From contig CACYHC010000004.1 of assembly GCA_902774145.1 (NCBI GenBank), positions 1-64,000 on the forward strand: a DNA stretch of 64,000 nt, given 5' to 3'. The position numbers and the translations under genes were made by a program. Numbering within the stretch: the stretch's first letter is position 1; every line of letters starts with the position of its first letter. Below the pieces are notes generated by a model that saw only the letters and a list, made by a program, of their open reading frames with translations, was not told where the DNA came from and made no database searches. Of this stretch, positions 40,228 through 49,569 are shown piece by piece. The DNA comes from an uncultured Bacteroidia bacterium (GTDB lineage Bacteria > Bacteroidota > Bacteroidia > Bacteroidales > UBA932).

Positions 40228-42051
40228 TTAGATTTTCTGTATTGTGGTTTTAACAGATACACTTGAACCTGCCGGAACGGTGAGCCGAAATCCAATAAAC
40301 CTGAGAGGGCTGGATGCATAAAAAGGCAACAGGCAGTCCGGCACGTCATCCGGTTTTTCCAATCCTTCTTCAAGGAGAACGAAAGGGTTGTCTACCTGCA
40401 ACTTCATACGCTTGTTTCCAAAGGAGAGAATGAATCCGTCTGCAACCCGCTCTGTCTCGGCCGCTGTAGGGAACACCCACTTTACGCTGGCGTCCTTGTC
40501 GGGAAGGGCCGAAATGCTGTCTATAATATGGAGGCATTCCCCGGAATCGATAAATGCCTCACGGGAGACATATAAAGCTTCCCCGGGATAAAAAGAAGAA
40601 AGGTCGAAGGCTCCGCCATATGTACCTGCGGAATCAAGCACGTGCAACAATTCTCCACAGCCATCCACATGCTGATTGGCGCCATTGATGGTCATGGTGC
40701 TATGCTGGCGATTATTATAAGCATAAACTTTCCATCTGATAGAAGCGGAATCGCGGTGCCATAGGGATTCGCCGAGTGTTCGTAAAGCCTTTTCAGATTT
40801 TGCGTATGTCGGGATAGCCGGATCTTCTATCCATCTTTTGCCATAGGCGTCAAACACGAAACTTCCTCCGTCCAGATGGGCGTGTCCGTTCTTCATCGCC
40901 CCACCGGCCTTAATCCCAAGATACAGGTCATTTGAGGACCACCCGGACCGTGCCATAACCAAAGGCTGTGAGCCCAAACCGCTGAATAGAAGTTCCTGAG
41001 GTGCCTTAATCTCTTTAGGGGATACTTTGGAGGCATAATAAATCCATAAAAACCCCAAACGGTCGTCAAGGTGATGGTCTTCATTGTATACAATCCCCGG
41101 CCATCCGAACTTATCGGCAAAAAACCACAATTGCGGATGCCGTTTTATTGCGACACTGGCATCAGAATAGTTGTATGCCTTGCCAGAGTTCCCTGAGGTA
41201 AAGACTTCATACCAGGCAGATTTGGCAAAACCCTTGCAGTCCGACAGTCCGTTATCCGTTCCCCTGTAATGATTCAGGGCACAAATCATCATAATCTGGT
41301 AAGAAGTCCCATAAATCCAGTACATATGCCCTTCGGGATAAATCCCATCGGGGCTGTAGATAAAATCAGCTACTTTAGCGTTGGCTGCAATGGCCCGATC
41401 CATCAGCCGTTCTGCTCTGTCCGGGAATAGTTCATGAAAGGCAATGCAGGAAACCACGAGGCCTGCATTCAAAACCTGCCCCCAGTTGTTTTTCATATGA
41501 AACTTCTCGAGATACCCGCTCTCGTCATCCGCCGTGTCGAATAAATAATCCGCAATAGCTCTTTCGCATTTGGCGATGGTTTCCTTATCAAGTTTGTAAT
41601 AGAGCCAGTCATAGCCGATGGAAACAGCCGTAGCCATCTCTGCGACATCCAGATAATGTGCTGGATGCCATGTGGGGAAGTCGCAAACATCGTTCAGTAC
41701 GCTTTCGGCACGCCAAAGATATTTGGGGTCCTTTGTGAAGCGGTATGCGTAGGCGCAGCAACCAATCTGACGAAGGGCTTCTCTGCTTACAGGCAGCAAT
41801 TTGCCGGACTCATTGGGCTTGTACTCAATGGGTTTATCCTTTCTCACACACTCTTCGGCCATCGCCATATATGTTGAGTGCATAATTGAGAGCGGCTTGC
41901 TCTTCCCCGAAAGGACAGCCTTCTTCATGGCTAAAAACTCAGCGTCATCAATGAACAGTGCAGGGTGAGATTTCTGGGATGCCCCTGCAACATTCAAGGA
42001 TATAAGCAAAAACGCTAAGAGGTTACTGAATGATAAAATCGTTCTGGTCAT
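40228..42051 (-). CDS. Heparinase II/III-family protein (predicted polysaccharide lyase), copy 2
   Basis: A 607-residue secreted protein starting at the ATG at 42051 (signal SNLLAFLLISLNVAGA). It has a helical toroid (KNNWGQVLNAGLVVSCIAFHE, DGIYPEGHMYWIYGTSY, residues about 150-330) and a beta-sandwich domain with NGHAHLDGGSFVFDAYGKRW carrying the His motif. It is a distant paralogue of the protein at 29479, with the same domain order. The gene starts 29 bases inside the susD-like gene end, so it is coupled to the transport genes. Beta-eliminative cleavage of an acidic polysaccharide is the likely activity; substrate unknown. Confidence 0.82.
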   Translation of the reverse strand: MTRTILSFSNLLAFLLISLNVAGASQKSHPALFIDDAEFLAMKKAVLSGKSKPLSIMHSTYMAMAEECVRKDKPIEYKPNESGKLLPVSREALRQIGCCAYAYRFTKDPKYLWRAESVLNDVCDFPTWHPAHYLDVAEMATAVSIGYDWLYYKLDKETIAKCERAIADYLFDTADDESGYLEKFHMKNNWGQVLNAGLVVSCIAFHELFPDRAERLMDRAIAANAKVADFIYSPDGIYPEGHMYWIYGTSYQIMMICALNHYRGTDNGLSDCKGFAKSAWYEVFTSGNSGKAYNYSDASVAIKRHPQLWFFADKFGWPGIVYNEDHHLDDRLGFLWIYYASKVSPKEIKAPQELLFSGLGSQPLVMARSGWSSNDLYLGIKAGGAMKNGHAHLDGGSFVFDAYGKRWIEDPAIPTYAKSEKALRTLGESLWHRDSASIRWKVYAYNNRQHSTMTINGANQHVDGCGELLHVLDSAGTYGGAFDLSSFYPGEALYVSREAFIDSGECLHIIDSISALPDKDASVKWVFPTAAETERVADGFILSFGNKRMKLQVDNPFVLLEEGLEKPDDVPDCLLPFYASSPLRFIGFRLTVPAGSSVSVKTTIQKI

Positions 42052-43900
42052 TGTCTGATATGGCGTTGTTGTAAAGGATTTCGTTGTAAGGGAAGCCGGC
42101 AAGCAGCGCTTTCCGTACATAGGTCGGATCGGTAGAGTATCGGAATCCCTTGGGATATAAGGCGGATTTCGTTTCATCGACGATAGCACTTTGCTCATAG
42201 CGGCTTAAAAACTCGTTTTTGGGAATGGAAATATTCTCTACAATCCAGTTAGCTCCGTTACGATGCGTCTCGTTCCACTCGTGTCCCTCTCCATATAATT
42301 CAAATATCCTTTCCCAGAAGATGGCGCGGAGAAGGCTTTCTTTTGTGCCATATGCCCCGTTGGCCCATTTCGGCTGCTCGGACTCGCTTTCCCCGTCGGG
42401 AACACTCCTTCTTGCACGGGCATGCAGGACTTCTATATATTCATAGGCCTTGGCATCCATGCCCAAGTATGCGGCCGCCTCTGCGGCATTCAAATAGACC
42501 TCTGCATAGCGCATCTGATAATAGCCGGCATCTCCGTTATTGTTGTTGTATGACGAACTCCAATATTTCTTAAAATAGGGGAACACCGTCTGGCACTCTT
42601 CCGTAGATCCCACCTTTGTGTTCAGAACGTTGGGATACAACTTGGTCTTTTGGCCGGTACGAATATTGTCCATCTCTCCGTAATATAGGGACTTGTCGAG
42701 CCGGGGATCCGAACTGGTCATGTGAAGCGTGACTTTCTGACCCTTGTAGGAAACAACGGCGTCACGTCCGGGGTATGTCTCACACCACTTCCAAAACACC
42801 CATCGATTGGGGCGCCAGCGCCCGTTGTTCGCATTGGTTTCGCCGGTCTGCTGGGTGCCTCCCGGATTATACGGTAGGGTCCTGTTCGCCATATAGGAAC
42901 CTGCCTTGGAGGCTGGGCTGAAAGTAAGGACAAATATCTGCTCCGGATTGTTCCAGGCGTCATACAGCGTGCCCAGTGGGGTAGAACATTGCGGTGCGGA
43001 AGCGTCGTAGTTGAACAAATCGCCGAACTTATTTAACAACTCATATTTGCATCCGTTGTCAAAGGTGGCGGATTCGCGAATAATCAATTCGGCGCTCGCA
43101 AGGGCTTTTGAATACGCATCAGCAGCCGTTTCAATCCCCAAAGCTTTAAAGTCGGGGATGTGCTCCGTTTTTGCGTTGTCCCAGAAGTTGTCTTCCGGAT
43201 GCGCCAATAAAGAACCGATGGTAACATAAACGGAAGACAAATAAGCCGTTGCTGCATAGCGGTTGGGCCGGGGAACTTCCGGGCTGATGACTTTGGCTCT
43301 TTCCGGAGAGCGCATATGGGTTTCTGCGAATTTTAAGTCATTGACGATAGATGCGTAAACCATATAGTAGGGACTTCTCGGGCAGGAGGTGGAATTCGCC
43401 ACAGTCACAGGCTCCAGTCTTAGCGGGAGGTCGCCCCAGATTCTGACGGCTGTGAAATACAGGACGGCACGATAGAAACGGGCTTCAGCTTCGATTTCAA
43501 GTTTATACTCATCATTCACCGGAGACTGCGGAAGCGCCGAGAGCAAAACATTGCAACACTCTATTCCCTTGTAGATGCCTCTGAAGAAATAGTTGTTGAC
43601 TTCTGTCGTAGAATACTGGGTAAACTCCAGCGTGGAATCCCATTTCGGCTTGTTAAGACGACTCGTCCCGCCCCAATGCGTCAGCCCGGAAGGGATGCTG
43701 AAAAATTCTGCCGGCTCACCGGAGAAGGAATAGGTCCCGGTGAACTGCTGAATAATCCCCAGAATATTGCTTTCAAGCATTTCTTCATTCTCATAGGCCG
43801 AGGCATAAATCGCCGTAGTTTGCTTTTCTTCAAGAAAATCAGTGCAGGATGCCAGCGAAAATGTGATACAGGCAAGAAATATGATTTTTCCTATTTTCAT
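42023..43900 (-). CDS. SusD/RagB-family nutrient-binding lipoprotein
   Basis: A 625-residue lipoprotein (lipobox SLASC, then TDFLEEKQTTA) with the SusD pattern: TPR-like helices (YKGIECCNVLLSALPQ, EARFYRAVLYFTAVRIWGDLP) and the C-terminal MRYAEVYLNAAEAAAYLGM segment. It forms the lid over the SusC transporter and binds oligosaccharides at the cell surface. It lies five bases after susC copy 1, its natural partner. Confidence 0.93.
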   Translation of the reverse strand: MKIGKIIFLACITFSLASCTDFLEEKQTTAIYASAYENEEMLESNILGIIQQFTGTYSFSGEPAEFFSIPSGLTHWGGTSRLNKPKWDSTLEFTQYSTTEVNNYFFRGIYKGIECCNVLLSALPQSPVNDEYKLEIEAEARFYRAVLYFTAVRIWGDLPLRLEPVTVANSTSCPRSPYYMVYASIVNDLKFAETHMRSPERAKVISPEVPRPNRYAATAYLSSVYVTIGSLLAHPEDNFWDNAKTEHIPDFKALGIETAADAYSKALASAELIIRESATFDNGCKYELLNKFGDLFNYDASAPQCSTPLGTLYDAWNNPEQIFVLTFSPASKAGSYMANRTLPYNPGGTQQTGETNANNGRWRPNRWVFWKWCETYPGRDAVVSYKGQKVTLHMTSSDPRLDKSLYYGEMDNIRTGQKTKLYPNVLNTKVGSTEECQTVFPYFKKYWSSSYNNNNGDAGYYQMRYAEVYLNAAEAAAYLGMDAKAYEYIEVLHARARRSVPDGESESEQPKWANGAYGTKESLLRAIFWERIFELYGEGHEWNETHRNGANWIVENISIPKNEFLSRYEQSAIVDETKSALYPKGFRYSTDPTYVRKALLAGFPYNEILYNNAISDNDQNDFIIQ

Positions 43901-43905
43901 AGTTC

Positions 43906-46900
43906 TTATTGGAATAAAAACTTGATGTCAAAGTTGTATTTGCGAGGAATGGGAGTCGTGCTAAGGTCAACGCCCATCCGGCCTATGCTACTGCCGAACG
44001 AATTATTTGTGGGGCTCCATCCCGAGTAACGGGAGAGAATGAAAACATTGGAACAGGACAGGCCAAGGTCCAGTCCCTTCAAAAATTTCGTTTTCCTTTT
44101 GTTGATGGGCACGGAAAAGGATAGGGCGAGATTGGATAGTTTGAGATAAGACCCGTCTTCGACTGTACGGGTCGAGAATCTTCCATCCGCCGTTGAGCTG
44201 ATTTTGCCGATCCCCGGCCATTGATTGCTGCGATTCTCCGGCGTCCATGCATTGGCTACAGCCCTGCTGCTGACATTCCTGTTGGTTGTGTAGACATCAT
44301 ATTCCAGAACGCTGTTGAGATTGAAAATGTCATTGCCATAGACGCCGTAAAAATCAGCGCTTAAAGTAATGAACCTATAGGTAATCGACGTGCTCAATCC
44401 ATAGGTGAATAGGGGTAGGGGATTACCGATAATGGTCTTATCGCCGTCATCAATGTAGCCATTCCCATTCAAATCTGCATATTTGATGTAACCCGGCCCG
44501 CGAGTCTCTCCTGGGCTGAATCCCGGTCCTGTTTCATTCTCCTGAACGATCCCGTCTACGATAAAGCCGTAGAAAAGGCCCATGGGTTGACCTTCTACGA
44601 ATATATTCAATGGGCTGATGTTCCCGGAGCTCTGCAATTTTTCTCCGGTAAAATAGTTGACTAGACGTTTATCGCCTGGCGCCAGATAAATTTCACCACT
44701 GTCACCACTCGCCCCCACATTCAGGATTCTGTTTCTGTTAAAGGCAATATTCCCTCTTATGGACCATTCGAATGACCCCAAGGATACCGGCACGGCATCA
44801 ACGGATAGTTCGATTCCTTGATTCCTTATTGAACCGTCATTCATGGCAATCGTCTGGAATCCGGTTGAATAGGCAACTACTTTATTCTGCAATAGATCAT
44901 AAGTATCTTTGCTGTAGGCGTCAAGCGTCATGGTAAGTCTTCCCTGCCAAAGCGAAAGGTCGAAGCCCAGATTGAATTGCTGCGTTGTCTCCCACTTCAA
45001 ATCCGGATTCGCAATGTTTCCGGGAAAGATAGATGTGGACGCCTGGCTTTCTGAATATTGGTTACCGACGGATCCCGTCGTGAAGGTCGTCATGGTCTGA
45101 TAGTTCCCGATTGCTTGATTTCCGACAAGCCCCCAGCCAAATCTGAGTTTGGCTGCGGAAATAACGGGAACATTGAACCAGGGTTCGTTGCTCAATCTCC
45201 AGGCAAAGGCGAAGGACGGGAAAGTCGACCATTTATTCTTTCCTTTGAAACGACTCGAACCGTCAAGACGGCAAGTAGCTGTGAGAACATACCGGTCATC
45301 ATAATTGTAGATGGCTCGGGTGAAAAAGGAAAGTAGTGAGTTCCCGCTTTCGGTATAAGTAAACGACGAATAATCACCGTCTGCAAAATTAATGGCTGTT
45401 TCTTCTGCATACTGGTTTGGCAGAAACCATCCCTGTACATTTTCTACGGAGGAAGACGTCCTGGAGAGGGATTGCCCGAGCGTTATGTTCACTTTGTGTT
45501 TGCCAAAGGACTTCCTGAATGTCAACAGGTTGTCCCAGTTATACATGAATGAAGTGCTCTTTCCTAGACCTGCAATCGTCCCGGTGGTGGGGGTGAGTTT
45601 GGCGGATTTGGTTTTTACATTCAGGCTGGAACGGAAATCCCCTCCGATGATGGATTTGAATGTCAGCGACGGAATGATTCGCCATTGGATATAAAAACTA
45701 GGTGTAATTCTAAAGCGCTTGGAATTGTTTTTGCTTTCTTGTAACCATCTGTTGGGGCCATACCGGACGTTGTCATCATCCGGATCGTCATCCAGGTCAG
45801 CCTGTGAATTCATAAAAGGTCTTGTAGTAACCATAGAACGCAAGATGCTCCCTGCTCCGGTCAATGTGCTTCCGGCTGTGGCGCCGCTTAGCAAATTGGA
45901 ATAAGTATAGCCAAAACCCGTTTTAAGCCCCAAAGTAAGCGTTTTGCCTATTTTCTTATCAAGGTTCAGACGAACGGTAAGATTATCAGCCGAAGATTTT
46001 TTGAGAATACCTTCATTGTGATTGTATCCGACGGAAAACAGATAATTGAATGCTTTCGGCTTACCAGCAATGGAGAGATAATAACGATGACTGACGCTTG
46101 TACGGGTCATGTAATCCTGCCAGTCGACTGGCGTGACTTTCAAGCCGGAATGTTCAGCCGGATTCTCGTATATACGAGACAGCATGCTCGCAGATTCCGA
46201 ATTGTCAAGACGCTCAAGATAGTCAACGTACTGATCAAAATCACAGACACTGATTTTGTTCATTCTTTGGTTGACGCTTATTCCCGCAGAAAAATCGACC
46301 TGTGGCTTATCTTTGTCTGCACTTCGCGTCGTTATCAGCACAACGCCATTGGCTCCCTGGGAACCATAAATGGCGGTAGCTGATGCATCCTTTAATACTT
46401 CAATGGAAGCGATGTCCTGAGGATTGAGACCGGCCAGGCCGTTGGTGCGGTCCGATACGGAACTTTCATACCCCTTTGTAATGGTTGAAATGCTTTCTGA
46501 GACACCGTTAATGATAACGCCATCTACCACATACAGCGGCTCGGAGTTGCCGGAGAAAGTGCTGAGACCTCTGATTCTGACAGAAATCCCGGCATCCGGT
46601 TCTCCGCTGCTGGTGATGACCTCCATACCGGCAGCTTTTCCTTCCAGCAGCCGGTCAACCGTGGCGCTTCGGGCGGCATTGCCTTCATCAATCTTTATGG
46701 AGGTCAGAGCCCCTGTAAGGTCAGACTTTCGCATTGCGCCATAACCTACCACGACCACTTCATCCAATATTTTGGACTCATCTTCAATGACAATATCAAC
46801 TGTTGAGCGTCCTGCAACCTTTACTTTGGTTTCCTTGTACCCCAAACAGCTCACGGTGAATTCTGCCGTATTTAAATCCGGAACAGCTATCGTGTACAGT

Positions 46901-47076
46901 CCCTTGTCATCCGTAACGGTTCCAACGTTGGAGGTTCCATCCAGCAGCACAACCGCTCCTGTTACCGCCCTGCCTTCAGGATCAGTAACTTTTCCCTGTA
47001 CATTCGTCTGGGCAGATAGCGATACCGAATAAAGCGCCAGACCTAATAATATGATATGTATCCTCAGTTTACCCAT
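43906..47076 (-). CDS. SusC/RagA-family TonB-dependent transporter (full length)
   Basis: A 1056-residue outer-membrane protein with signal peptide (LLGLALYSVSLSAQ). It has an N-terminal carboxypeptidase-regulatory-like domain (VQGKVTDPEGRAVTGAVVLL), a plug domain (VRIRGLSTFSGNSEPLYVVD, IEVLKDASATAIYGSQGANG) and a 22-strand barrel ending in FDIKFLFQ. It imports oligosaccharides in a TonB-dependent way with the SusD-like protein encoded directly downstream. It follows the second SusC-like gene by six bases. Confidence 0.94.
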   Translation of the reverse strand: MGKLRIHIILLGLALYSVSLSAQTNVQGKVTDPEGRAVTGAVVLLDGTSNVGTVTDDKGLYTIAVPDLNTAEFTVSCLGYKETKVKVAGRSTVDIVIEDESKILDEVVVVGYGAMRKSDLTGALTSIKIDEGNAARSATVDRLLEGKAAGMEVITSSGEPDAGISVRIRGLSTFSGNSEPLYVVDGVIINGVSESISTITKGYESSVSDRTNGLAGLNPQDIASIEVLKDASATAIYGSQGANGVVLITTRSADKDKPQVDFSAGISVNQRMNKISVCDFDQYVDYLERLDNSESASMLSRIYENPAEHSGLKVTPVDWQDYMTRTSVSHRYYLSIAGKPKAFNYLFSVGYNHNEGILKKSSADNLTVRLNLDKKIGKTLTLGLKTGFGYTYSNLLSGATAGSTLTGAGSILRSMVTTRPFMNSQADLDDDPDDDNVRYGPNRWLQESKNNSKRFRITPSFYIQWRIIPSLTFKSIIGGDFRSSLNVKTKSAKLTPTTGTIAGLGKSTSFMYNWDNLLTFRKSFGKHKVNITLGQSLSRTSSSVENVQGWFLPNQYAEETAINFADGDYSSFTYTESGNSLLSFFTRAIYNYDDRYVLTATCRLDGSSRFKGKNKWSTFPSFAFAWRLSNEPWFNVPVISAAKLRFGWGLVGNQAIGNYQTMTTFTTGSVGNQYSESQASTSIFPGNIANPDLKWETTQQFNLGFDLSLWQGRLTMTLDAYSKDTYDLLQNKVVAYSTGFQTIAMNDGSIRNQGIELSVDAVPVSLGSFEWSIRGNIAFNRNRILNVGASGDSGEIYLAPGDKRLVNYFTGEKLQSSGNISPLNIFVEGQPMGLFYGFIVDGIVQENETGPGFSPGETRGPGYIKYADLNGNGYIDDGDKTIIGNPLPLFTYGLSTSITYRFITLSADFYGVYGNDIFNLNSVLEYDVYTTNRNVSSRAVANAWTPENRSNQWPGIGKISSTADGRFSTRTVEDGSYLKLSNLALSFSVPINKRKTKFLKGLDLGLSCSNVFILSRYSGWSPTNNSFGSSIGRMGVDLSTTPIPRKYNFDIKFLFQ

Positions 47077-47082
47077 AGCGCA

Positions 47083-49569
47083 TTAAAAACTTGCTGAAAT
47101 ACCTAGCACGATGCTTCTGTACACGGGGAAAGAACCATAATCAATGCCATTGCTGAGTGCATTGTTGCCGAAGCTGTTTACATCCGGATTCCACCCACTG
47201 TAGGAGGATATCGTCCATAGATTTCGTCCGGCAAGACTCACCCCTAATTTTTTGATCCACTTTGCCTTAATGGGGATGTCATAACGAACTCCGGCGTAGG
47301 ACAGCCTGGCATAGTCTCCTTTTTCAACGTAGTCGCTCGATAAGGCGACATTCTCCTGGCTATCTTTTGCGCCGTCCCTGACGAGGCGGTTGATATTGGC
47401 AATTTTATGTCCGGCAGCACCATCAAAGGACAGCTCAAAAGTAATCCCATAAAGAGAAAGTGTACTTTGAATGCCGCCATAAACAGTAGGAATCGTATTC
47501 CCCAATTGCACTTTGTCTGCAGAAGTTACTATTCCTTCTCCCGTAACATCGAGATAATTTCCCGCTTCATCAGCCTTATATCCAAATAGTGTACTTATGG
47601 GTAGCCCCACGGCATTGCAGGTGCAGTATATATCATGGCCGATAACCTTGCCATAGAAATCTTCTGGATTTGAAGATCTCATCCAATTGGCTGCAAGGGT
47701 CATATTACAATCCAGACGCCATGTAATCTTCGAAGTCCTTACCGGTGTGCCGCCCAGCGTAATTTCATATCCCCGGTTTGCAACGCTGCTCAAGCGAGAC
47801 CAGACTTTTGCCGGCTCTGCCCATTTCCAGGCCTTGGCCGTTTCGTCATAGGCTCCGTTACAATAAACCTCAAAGCAGTCATCGGTGTTTCTGTCATAGA
47901 ATGAAATAGAAGCATACAGCCGGGAGTCAAAAAATGAAATATCCGCCCCGATATGCCATTCTTTGGTAGTGCCCCGTTCCATGCCGTCATAGAAGGGCTC
48001 TGTCGTCTTGACGGGCACCGGATACGACCCTGTCAAATAGTCCTTGAAGAACTCGTAGGGTACATATTTTTCAACCCCGGACTTGCCCCATCCGCCTGAA
48101 ATCTTAAACAGACTTACCGTCCGGGACTTCTTGAACGCCAATTTCCTGATATCAATCCATCCCTCCGCAGACGGGTAATAATTCGATACGAGTTGATTAT
48201 ACTTGGGCGTTGTATCATAGCGGAATACCCCGCGTACGCCGATAGCCTCGCGCCAACTGTATCCCAGTTTCGCTAACGCGCCGATATGAAAGTAATTACG
48301 TCCAAATATATGGTTTTCCCTCGTGGAGTTACCGATAGTGGTCGCCGTAGCTTTTCCTCTCAATTCATGGTTGACGAAGTTCCGAGCATTCATCGTATTG
48401 AATTGATTATTAAATCCCGATACTTCGCCCCCGGCCATGATGCTGATATGGTGGTCAACGCCAAAGTACCGGGACCAGTCAATGATTAAATCAGAATTGT
48501 AGTTGAATACCAGCGAGGTGAGGATTGCACCCGCCCCGCCGGAGGGATTTGCGTCGGATATCGCCCCGAAATCCGTTTTCTTGCCATACCAAATGATGCG
48601 CTTGTCATCTTGGAAATCAATCCCGCCGCTCAGTTTAATAAATAGCGATTTCGTAATGTTTACGCGCAAGTCCGTAGAGAGCAATGCCTTGAAGTTCTGC
48701 GTGTCGTCATCATAATCCGATGTCCAATCATCCGCACGAATTCCTCCCGAAAGGGCAGGATCGCGAAGAGACAGCGTATAGGAGGGAGCACCAAGCCAGG
48801 CTGTCCCATTCGGAGAAGATGTTTTCCCGGCACTGACTAAAGCGTTGATTCCAAACCAAATCACATCGTTGGCTCTCGTCTCAAAATTCCCTTTAATGTC
48901 GCCGATGAGTCCATTATTCCGCTTACAGACGCCGTCAATGGCGCGTAACGTGGAAGAAATATTGTATTTGTTGCTTTTCGTGCCGCCATTAAATGCGATT
49001 CTATGATTATGCCCTATTCCGGGAGGCAAGCCAATCCCGTTCCCCTCCAGATTCAGCGAGGCGGCAGACTGCCAGTCGAAGGACTGCCGGTTATGGCTAC
49101 CTTTTTTTGTATTTACGATAATTACCCCATTTGCCCCTCTCGATCCGTAGATGGCCGTTGCCGAAATATCTTTCAATACTTCTATACTTTCGATATCAGA
49201 GGGGGACAAGAACAGCAACCAGTTTACCTGTGACGTATAACTTTTTTCTTCATACTGCCAGAAGGCATCCTGATTGTCAGATATGTCTGATGAGACATAA
49301 ACCCCGTCCACGATCCAGAGTGGTCTGTTGTCGGTTCGTAAAGTGTTGATTCCCCGGATGTTTACATTAAAATTCCCTAATGGATTCCCATCTACAGAGG
49401 ATACCCTGACACCTGGAATCCGTCCGAGCAGCATTGAAGCGACATTTTCCACTGACATGGTGAATGTTCCGACGGTATCCCGTACTTCATTCGACATCCC
49501 TGCCTGTGCCTGGAGGGGAGGATAACAAAGAAATAGGAATGCGAGGATTGTGTATAAATACTTACTCAT
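47083..49569 (-). CDS. Second SusC-like TonB-dependent transporter, lacking the N-terminal regulatory domain
   Basis: An 828-residue SusC-family protein with a signal peptide (ILAFLFLCYPPLQAQ) that goes directly into the plug (SMLLGRIPGVRVSSVDGNP, IEVLKDISATAIYGSRGANG) and barrel (ending SIVLGISASF). The carboxypeptidase-regulatory-like domain of normal SusC proteins is absent, and the length is about 230 residues below its neighbour. No SusD of its own follows, as the next gene is the full-length susC. It overlaps the end of the BACON lipoprotein gene by eight bases. It may share the SusD or work with the BACON protein as its surface partner. Confidence 0.88.
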   Translation of the reverse strand: MSKYLYTILAFLFLCYPPLQAQAGMSNEVRDTVGTFTMSVENVASMLLGRIPGVRVSSVDGNPLGNFNVNIRGINTLRTDNRPLWIVDGVYVSSDISDNQDAFWQYEEKSYTSQVNWLLFLSPSDIESIEVLKDISATAIYGSRGANGVIIVNTKKGSHNRQSFDWQSAASLNLEGNGIGLPPGIGHNHRIAFNGGTKSNKYNISSTLRAIDGVCKRNNGLIGDIKGNFETRANDVIWFGINALVSAGKTSSPNGTAWLGAPSYTLSLRDPALSGGIRADDWTSDYDDDTQNFKALLSTDLRVNITKSLFIKLSGGIDFQDDKRIIWYGKKTDFGAISDANPSGGAGAILTSLVFNYNSDLIIDWSRYFGVDHHISIMAGGEVSGFNNQFNTMNARNFVNHELRGKATATTIGNSTRENHIFGRNYFHIGALAKLGYSWREAIGVRGVFRYDTTPKYNQLVSNYYPSAEGWIDIRKLAFKKSRTVSLFKISGGWGKSGVEKYVPYEFFKDYLTGSYPVPVKTTEPFYDGMERGTTKEWHIGADISFFDSRLYASISFYDRNTDDCFEVYCNGAYDETAKAWKWAEPAKVWSRLSSVANRGYEITLGGTPVRTSKITWRLDCNMTLAANWMRSSNPEDFYGKVIGHDIYCTCNAVGLPISTLFGYKADEAGNYLDVTGEGIVTSADKVQLGNTIPTVYGGIQSTLSLYGITFELSFDGAAGHKIANINRLVRDGAKDSQENVALSSDYVEKGDYARLSYAGVRYDIPIKAKWIKKLGVSLAGRNLWTISSYSGWNPDVNSFGNNALSNGIDYGSFPVYRSIVLGISASF

